Source of the DNA: an uncultured Campylobacterales bacterium | Lineage (GTDB): Bacteria > Campylobacterota > Campylobacteria > Campylobacterales > Arcobacteraceae | NCBI GenBank assembly: GCA_938084175.1 | Contig: CALKDR010000012.1 | Location: 1-39,696, forward strand | Length of the DNA stretch: 39,696 nt | Reading direction: 5' to 3' | Part shown: positions 36,109 through 39,696 of the stretch, piece by piece | Numbering within the stretch: the first letter of the stretch is position 1 | Layout of the letters: each line of letters opens with the position of its first letter | The notes under the pieces: model-generated | Database searches by the model: none | What the model saw: only the letters and a program-made list of their open reading frames with translations | What the model was told of the DNA's origin: nothing | Translations under genes and position numbers: made by a program

Positions 36109-36114
36109 AGTATA
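36109..36114 (-). promoter_or_regulatory. Candidate -10 box for purL
   Basis: The minus strand reads TTTTTTAGATATACTCGCATC; TATACT lies 36 bases before the purL ATG and is preceded by a T run. AAGG sits eight to nine bases before the start. No PurR-like operator was recognised. Confidence 0.4.
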
Positions 36115-36138
36115 TCTAAAAAAGAGTTAAATTTTCTT

Positions 36139-36881
36139 TTAACCTTCTGCTAAAATTTGGATTTTATTATCAAAATTTTCTAAAAACAGCTCTTTTTTAC
36201 CATAAAATTTTTACCGTAGGATTAATATAATTTTGATCCATAATAATTTTGACATACATTTATTAAGTGAATTTGGATAAGGACTTATATTTAGAAAACT
36301 TTTTTATGTCACTTCAATCATCCTTTTTTTCAAGTTCAAGGTTATCTAAATGAGTACAACCTTTTGTGAATTTTTCTCTTTCATCATTTTCTAAAGGCAT
36401 ACTATGAATCCAAATCCATAACCTTTTTTGTTTAAAGACTTATCAAAAGTATTAGAATAAGAAGTAACTAAATCAAATGGACGATAAAATTCGTCAAGTT
36501 TAGTATTTTTACTTGTTAAATCATAAACACCTTCAGGCGTTTTTTTATCACCCTCATTTTCTTCAACAATAATGTTATTTCTTGTAATCAATTTTAAATC
36601 ATAATTCTATATTTTATATAAAGCTAATTCTGACTTTTTTTATGTGTTAATATAATATATTTTTTACTTTCATAATAACCTAAATCTACGTTTTTGTTTT
36701 TTAAATAATCATTCCAATATTCTTCATTTTTTAAACTCTCTTCAAGTTTTTCTTCAACGGCGATAAGGCCTTGTAGTCTATATAAATCTACTAAATCATT
36801 TGCAAAAATATTTATAACCATACATAATAAAATTATGATTTTACTCAATTGTATCTCCATATTATTTTTTAAGTTGCGCAA
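36139..36881 (-). pseudogene. Csd6-like L,D-carboxypeptidase/transpeptidase, decayed
   Basis: Minus strand. The N-terminus is intact from about 36881: a hydrophobic signal (KIIILLCMVINIFAND), then DLYRLQGLIAVEEKLEESLK, EEYWNDYL and VDLGYYESKKYIIL. At a run of seven As (about 36640-36646) the frame shifts; SELALYKI then TAG, NYDLKLITRNNIIV, EGDKKTPEGVYDL and YSNTFDKSLNKKGYG follow. A second shift precedes the catalytic stretch WIHSMPLENDEREKFTKGCT with the Cys of HxMP...KGC, then LDNLELEKKDD and TGA. The C-terminus (FYGKKELFLENFDNKIQIL) ends in AEG and TAA at 36139. This order (signal, YkuD-like domain, NTF2-like tail) fits Helicobacter Csd6 and Campylobacter Pgp2. At least four lesions show it is non-functional. 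Confidence 0.85.
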
Positions 36882-36884
36882 TTG

Positions 36885-36890
36885 TATAAT
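36885..36890 (+). promoter_or_regulatory. Candidate -10 box for the M23 peptidase-mgtE pair
   Basis: TATAAT within ATTGTATAATGATTG gives a start about 30 bases before the GTG at 36927. The upstream region is T-rich without a clear -35. It lies just upstream of the decayed Csd6-like gene's start on the other strand. Confidence 0.42.
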
Positions 36891-36926
36891 GATTGTTCTA
36901 ATTTTTAAAAAAAAGTGAATTAAACA

Positions 36927-38120
36927 GTGAAAAAAACCATCCTAAGTATTATTATTTTTTTTAGCTTTTTGCACTCTGCAGAAGTTAAAGAATTACCGTG
37001 GCCTAAAGGCGAAAGTTTTCTAACATTTTTAGAAAATTATTCTATTCCTCAAAAACTATATTTTGATCTTGAAAAAGAGGATAAAGAATTATGTTCAGAA
37101 ATAGTTGCAGACAAAAGGTTTTTCCTTTATACAGAAGAAGATGGAAGTTTTAACCAAGTTTTGATACCTGTATCTGAAGATATTCAAATTCATATTTATA
37201 AAGAAAGTAATGGAAAGTTTAAATTTCAAACACTACCTATTAAGTATGAAGAGTATAATGAAACTATTGCTATTCCAATTTCTGTTTCTGTTTCACATGA
37301 TATTTTAAAAGCAACAGGAAATGTAACTTTAGCACTACAACTTAAAGCTTTATTTAGTGGTATTGTTGATTTTAGAAAAATGCAAAAAGGTGATTTTGTT
37401 GCATTAAAATATACTAAAAAAAGTTTATTAGGACGACCACATGGTTTACCTGAATTAAATGCAGCAATGGTTGAAATAAGAGGTACAAAATATTACAGAA
37501 TAAAAAATCAAAAAGATGACAAATATTATGATGAAAAAGGAAAAGGTTTTAGTAAAACCTATTTTTTTAGAATACCTTTAACATATAAAAGAATCTCTAG
37601 TAAATTTACAAAAAAAAGATGGCATCCTGTTTTAAAAAGATATAGAGCTCACTTAGGAACAGATTTTGCAGCACCAAGAGGAAGAAAAATCTATGCAGCA
37701 GCTGATGGAAAAATCGAGTTTAAAGGAAGACGGGGTGGATATGGTAATACTATTATTATAAATCACCAAAATGGATATAAAACACTATATGCTCATCAAA
37801 ATGGTTTTAACAAACGAATAAAAAGAGGTTCTAGAGTTAAAAAAGGTCAACATATAGGATATGTTGGAAGTACAGGACTTAGTTCTGGACCTCATTTACA
37901 TTTAGGTCTTTATAAAAATGGTAAAGCAGTAGATCCATTAAAAGTAATAAGACGACCAAAAACATCAGGATTAAATGGAAAACATAGAGCAACATTCTTA
38001 GCAAATTCAAAAAAAGTTACTAATAAATTTGAATCTGAAATGAAGAGTGAAAATAGAACAAGAGCAACAAGATTAGATAGACTTACGTATAAAAGTGATG
38101 TAAATAAAATAGAAGGATAA
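36927..38120 (+). CDS. M23 zinc murein endopeptidase (Csd3/Pgp3-like)
   Basis: Periplasmic enzyme predicted to cut D-Ala-mDAP cross-links or trim murein stem peptides. 397 aa. N-terminal signal peptide (KKTILSIIIFFSFLHSA, cleavage probably after HSA). An N-terminal regulatory region follows (about 20-200), then a LysM-free lysostaphin-type catalytic domain with HLGTDFAAPRG (His242, Asp246) and GPHLHLG (His323, His325) as zinc ligands and catalytic His. Length and layout resemble H. pylori Csd3/HdpA and C. jejuni Pgp3, which set helical cell shape. A basic C-terminal tail of about 50 residues has no known domain. Start is GTG; no ATG lies upstream in frame. Next to a dead Csd6-like gene and 6 bases before mgtE. 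Confidence 0.9.
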   Translation: MKKTILSIIIFFSFLHSAEVKELPWPKGESFLTFLENYSIPQKLYFDLEKEDKELCSEIVADKRFFLYTEEDGSFNQVLIPVSEDIQIHIYKESNGKFKFQTLPIKYEEYNETIAIPISVSVSHDILKATGNVTLALQLKALFSGIVDFRKMQKGDFVALKYTKKSLLGRPHGLPELNAAMVEIRGTKYYRIKNQKDDKYYDEKGKGFSKTYFFRIPLTYKRISSKFTKKRWHPVLKRYRAHLGTDFAAPRGRKIYAAADGKIEFKGRRGGYGNTIIINHQNGYKTLYAHQNGFNKRIKRGSRVKKGQHIGYVGSTGLSSGPHLHLGLYKNGKAVDPLKVIRRPKTSGLNGKHRATFLANSKKVTNKFESEMKSENRTRATRLDRLTYKSDVNKIEG

Positions 38121-38126
38121 AATTTT

Positions 38127-39479
38127 ATGCCTCAAGATATAATTATAAAAGATCCAACTAAACTTTTAGAACAACTTGATAACTTACATCCAAGTGATGT
38201 TGCTAATAGTCTAAAAAAAATTGAGAAAAAAAGCGAAGATGATTTTTTCTTCGTTCTTAAAAAACTTCCTGATGATATATTAGGAGAAGTACTACTTGAA
38301 CTACCTGATAACTTAAGAGAAGATGCTTACTCTGAACTTACAATTGAACAATTAACAGATGCAGTTGATGAACTTGAATCTGATGATCAAACTGATATTA
38401 TTCAAGAGCTTGAAGAGTTTGATGAAGAAAAAGCAAAAGAAATTTTTGAGGGTTTAGAAACAGAAGATCAACAAGAAATCCATTGGCTTAAAACTTATGA
38501 AGAAGATCAAGCTGGTTCATATATGCAAACTGAGCTTTTTTCTGCAAATCTAAATGAAACAATAAAAGCATCACTTGATAGACTAACAGAAGGAAAAGCT
38601 AGAGATGAGTTAGAAAATATTCATCAAGTATTTATAATAAATGATGATAAAAAACTAATAGCATCTATTTTGTTAGAAGATTTGATTATTATTGATTTCA
38701 AAAAAACTTATCAAGAAGTTTTAGATGAATATGACGAAAATAGGTTTTCTCCTTTTGTTGTTCAAGATAAAGATGATATTGATGAAGTTGCCAAAAAGTT
38801 TGAAAAGTATGATTTAAATGTTGTTGCTGTTGTTGGATATCAAGATATGCTAATGGGAAGAATTACATCTGATGATATTTTAGATGTAATAGAAGATAAT
38901 GCAACTGAACAAATGTATCAATTAGCAGGGGTTAATGATGATTTTGAGCATGAAGATAATCTTTTCTCAACTGCTAAAAAAAGAGCAATGTGGTTATGTC
39001 TAAATCTAGGAACTGCTATTTTAGCCTCTGTAGTTATTGGAATTTTTGATGAAACAATTCAATCTTATGTTGCACTAGCAATTTTAATGCCAATAGTTGC
39101 ATCAATGGGTGGAAATGCAGGAACACAAACACTTGCAGTAATGGTACGACAGTTAGCTTTAGGAGATATTGAATTAGAGCACTCAAAAGATGCAGTTAAA
39201 AAAGAAGTGATAATCTCGCTGTTTAATGGATTTTTGTTTGCTTTAATTATGGGAGTGATTGCTTGGGCTTGGTTTGATGAGAAATTATTAGGACTTGTAA
39301 TTGGCTTATCTATGATTTTAAATTTATTCGCAGCAGGTTTCTTTGGGGCATCAATACCTTTAATACTTAAAAAGTTTGATATAGATCCAGCTATTGGAAG
39401 TACTGTTTTACTTACAACAGTAACAGATATTGTTGGGTTCTTTAGTTTTTTGATGCTTGCAAAAGTGATTTTGTTATAA
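38127..39479 (+). CDS. mgtE: MgtE-family magnesium channel
   Basis: Inner-membrane Mg2+ (and possibly Co2+) channel with cytosolic sensing domains. 450 aa, normal length. N domain of acidic helical repeats (about 5-130, DVANSLKKIEKKSEDDFFFV, EELEEFDEEKAKEIFEGL), a CBS domain pair (about 130-255, ending RITSDDILDVIED), then a connecting helix and five membrane helices with GGNAGTQTLAVMVRQLALGD (about 328-347) as the family signature. AGAAGGA ribosome-binding site about 9 bases before the ATG. No magnesium riboswitch was seen in the six-base gap, so control probably sits with the upstream gene or on the protein itself. Confidence 0.96.
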   Translation: MPQDIIIKDPTKLLEQLDNLHPSDVANSLKKIEKKSEDDFFFVLKKLPDDILGEVLLELPDNLREDAYSELTIEQLTDAVDELESDDQTDIIQELEEFDEEKAKEIFEGLETEDQQEIHWLKTYEEDQAGSYMQTELFSANLNETIKASLDRLTEGKARDELENIHQVFIINDDKKLIASILLEDLIIIDFKKTYQEVLDEYDENRFSPFVVQDKDDIDEVAKKFEKYDLNVVAVVGYQDMLMGRITSDDILDVIEDNATEQMYQLAGVNDDFEHEDNLFSTAKKRAMWLCLNLGTAILASVVIGIFDETIQSYVALAILMPIVASMGGNAGTQTLAVMVRQLALGDIELEHSKDAVKKEVIISLFNGFLFALIMGVIAWAWFDEKLLGLVIGLSMILNLFAAGFFGASIPLILKKFDIDPAIGSTVLLTTVTDIVGFFSFLMLAKVILL

Positions 39480-39487
39480 AACAGAGT

Positions 39488-39515
39488 ATAACAAAGAATT
39501 TTAATTCTTTGTTAT
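39488..39515. terminator. Hairpin between convergent mgtE and folE
   Basis: ATAACAAAGAATT (39488-39500), TT, AATTCTTTGTTAT (39503-39515): a perfect inverted repeat between two convergent genes. The T tract is short on either side, so efficiency is uncertain, but position supports a terminator. Confidence 0.6.
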
Positions 39516-39530
39516 TAGATACTTACTTAT

Positions 39531-39696
39531 TTACTTACGTAAAGAAGAAGAAACAATAGATAAAAATTCATCTTTTGTTTTTTTATTAGATTTAAATAAA
39601 CCTCTAAGTGCTGAAGTTACTGTAGTAGAACAAATCTTTTGAACTCCTCTCATTTCCATACACATATGTCTTGCATCAACCATAACCGCAACACCT
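39531..39696 (-). CDS. folE: GTP cyclohydrolase I, C-terminal part (cut by window edge)
   Basis: The last 54 codons are in the window. The translation contains [13 protein letters not shown] and [12 protein letters not shown], hallmarks of the FolE C-terminal half: CMEMRG carries a substrate/zinc region, and STTVTS is the common 'STTTTS' variant. It ends in [11 protein letters not shown] and TAA at 39531-39533. This enzyme makes dihydroneopterin triphosphate, first step of folate synthesis. The 5' end lies beyond the window. Confidence 0.93.
   Translation of the reverse strand, partial: GVAVMVDARHMCMEMRGVQKICSTTVTSALRGLFKSNKKTKDEFLSIVSSSLRK

Noticed and set aside
6520-36881. Sequencing error as the cause of all broken genes
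   Set aside because: Lesions are confined to five accessory genes and include large deletions and many point changes, while over 30 core genes in the same window are error-free, including A/T-rich ones with long homopolymers.
1-39696. CRISPR arrays, insertion sequences, tRNA or rRNA genes, prophage genes
   Set aside because: I looked for regularly spaced repeats, transposase-like proteins with flanking inverted repeats, cloverleaf sequences and phage structural genes, and found none.

Overview
The window is a compact, very AT-rich bacterial chromosome segment. Its gene content and gene order point to Campylobacterota, most likely an Arcobacter-like lineage. Evidence: the blocks birA-parA-parB-atpF'-atpF-atpH-atpA-atpG, rplU-rpmA-obg-proB-fmt, dnaG-TPR-rnc-aroC and rpmH-rnpA-yidD-yidC-jag-mnmE are as I remember them from Campylobacter and Helicobacter; there are paired b and b' ATP synthase stalk subunits; and a broken Csd6-like and an intact Csd3-like murein hydrolase are present. 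The genus is inferred and no search was run.

Layout: 1-5574 (minus) ATP synthase genes preceded by parB, parA and birA. 5625-7730: a plus-strand AEC permease and a wrecked GAF histidine kinase, which sit between birA and fmt. 7770-11294 (minus): rplU-rpmA, a terminator, then obg-proB-fmt. 11411-13521 (minus): dnaG and ridA. 13604-16516 (plus): a membrane TPR protein, rnc, aroC. 16552-18270: a 5'-nucleotidase and a SixA-like phosphatase, diverging from a 320-base AT-rich gap. 18297-22934 (minus): rpmH-rnpA-yidD-yidC-jag-mnmE, a ribosome/RNase P/membrane-insertion operon with several overlapping genes. 23008-25584: clpB with a heat-shock operator region. 25720-30985: rnhB, a small unknown protein, msrA, msrB, a FAH-family enzyme, a Nudix hydrolase and bioA, with two pseudogenes among them. 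31046-32150: a second wrecked sensor kinase. 32243-36073 (minus): purL, a strong terminator, purH. 36139-36881: a broken Csd6-like L,D-carboxypeptidase/transpeptidase. 36927-39479 (plus): an M23 murein peptidase and mgtE. 39531-39696: the 3' end of folE.

Most of the segment is housekeeping. I did not find a defence system, CRISPR array, insertion sequence, prophage or an obviously new multi-gene system. The more interesting signals are: (1) clpB has an imperfect CIRCE (HrcA) element next to a HAIR-like (HspR) element that overlaps the -35 box; (2) rnpA is intact but has no ATG, GTG or TTG start, so an AUU start inside rpmH is the best explanation; (3) dnaG has an extended -10 box only 5 bases before its ATG, predicting a leaderless mRNA; (4) five pseudogenes, all minus-strand, carry multiple lesions (two sensor kinases, a chemoreceptor tail, a Sel1-repeat protein and a Csd6-like cell-shape enzyme), while every housekeeping gene is intact; (5) a near-perfectly symmetrical divergent promoter lies between birA and the AEC permease.
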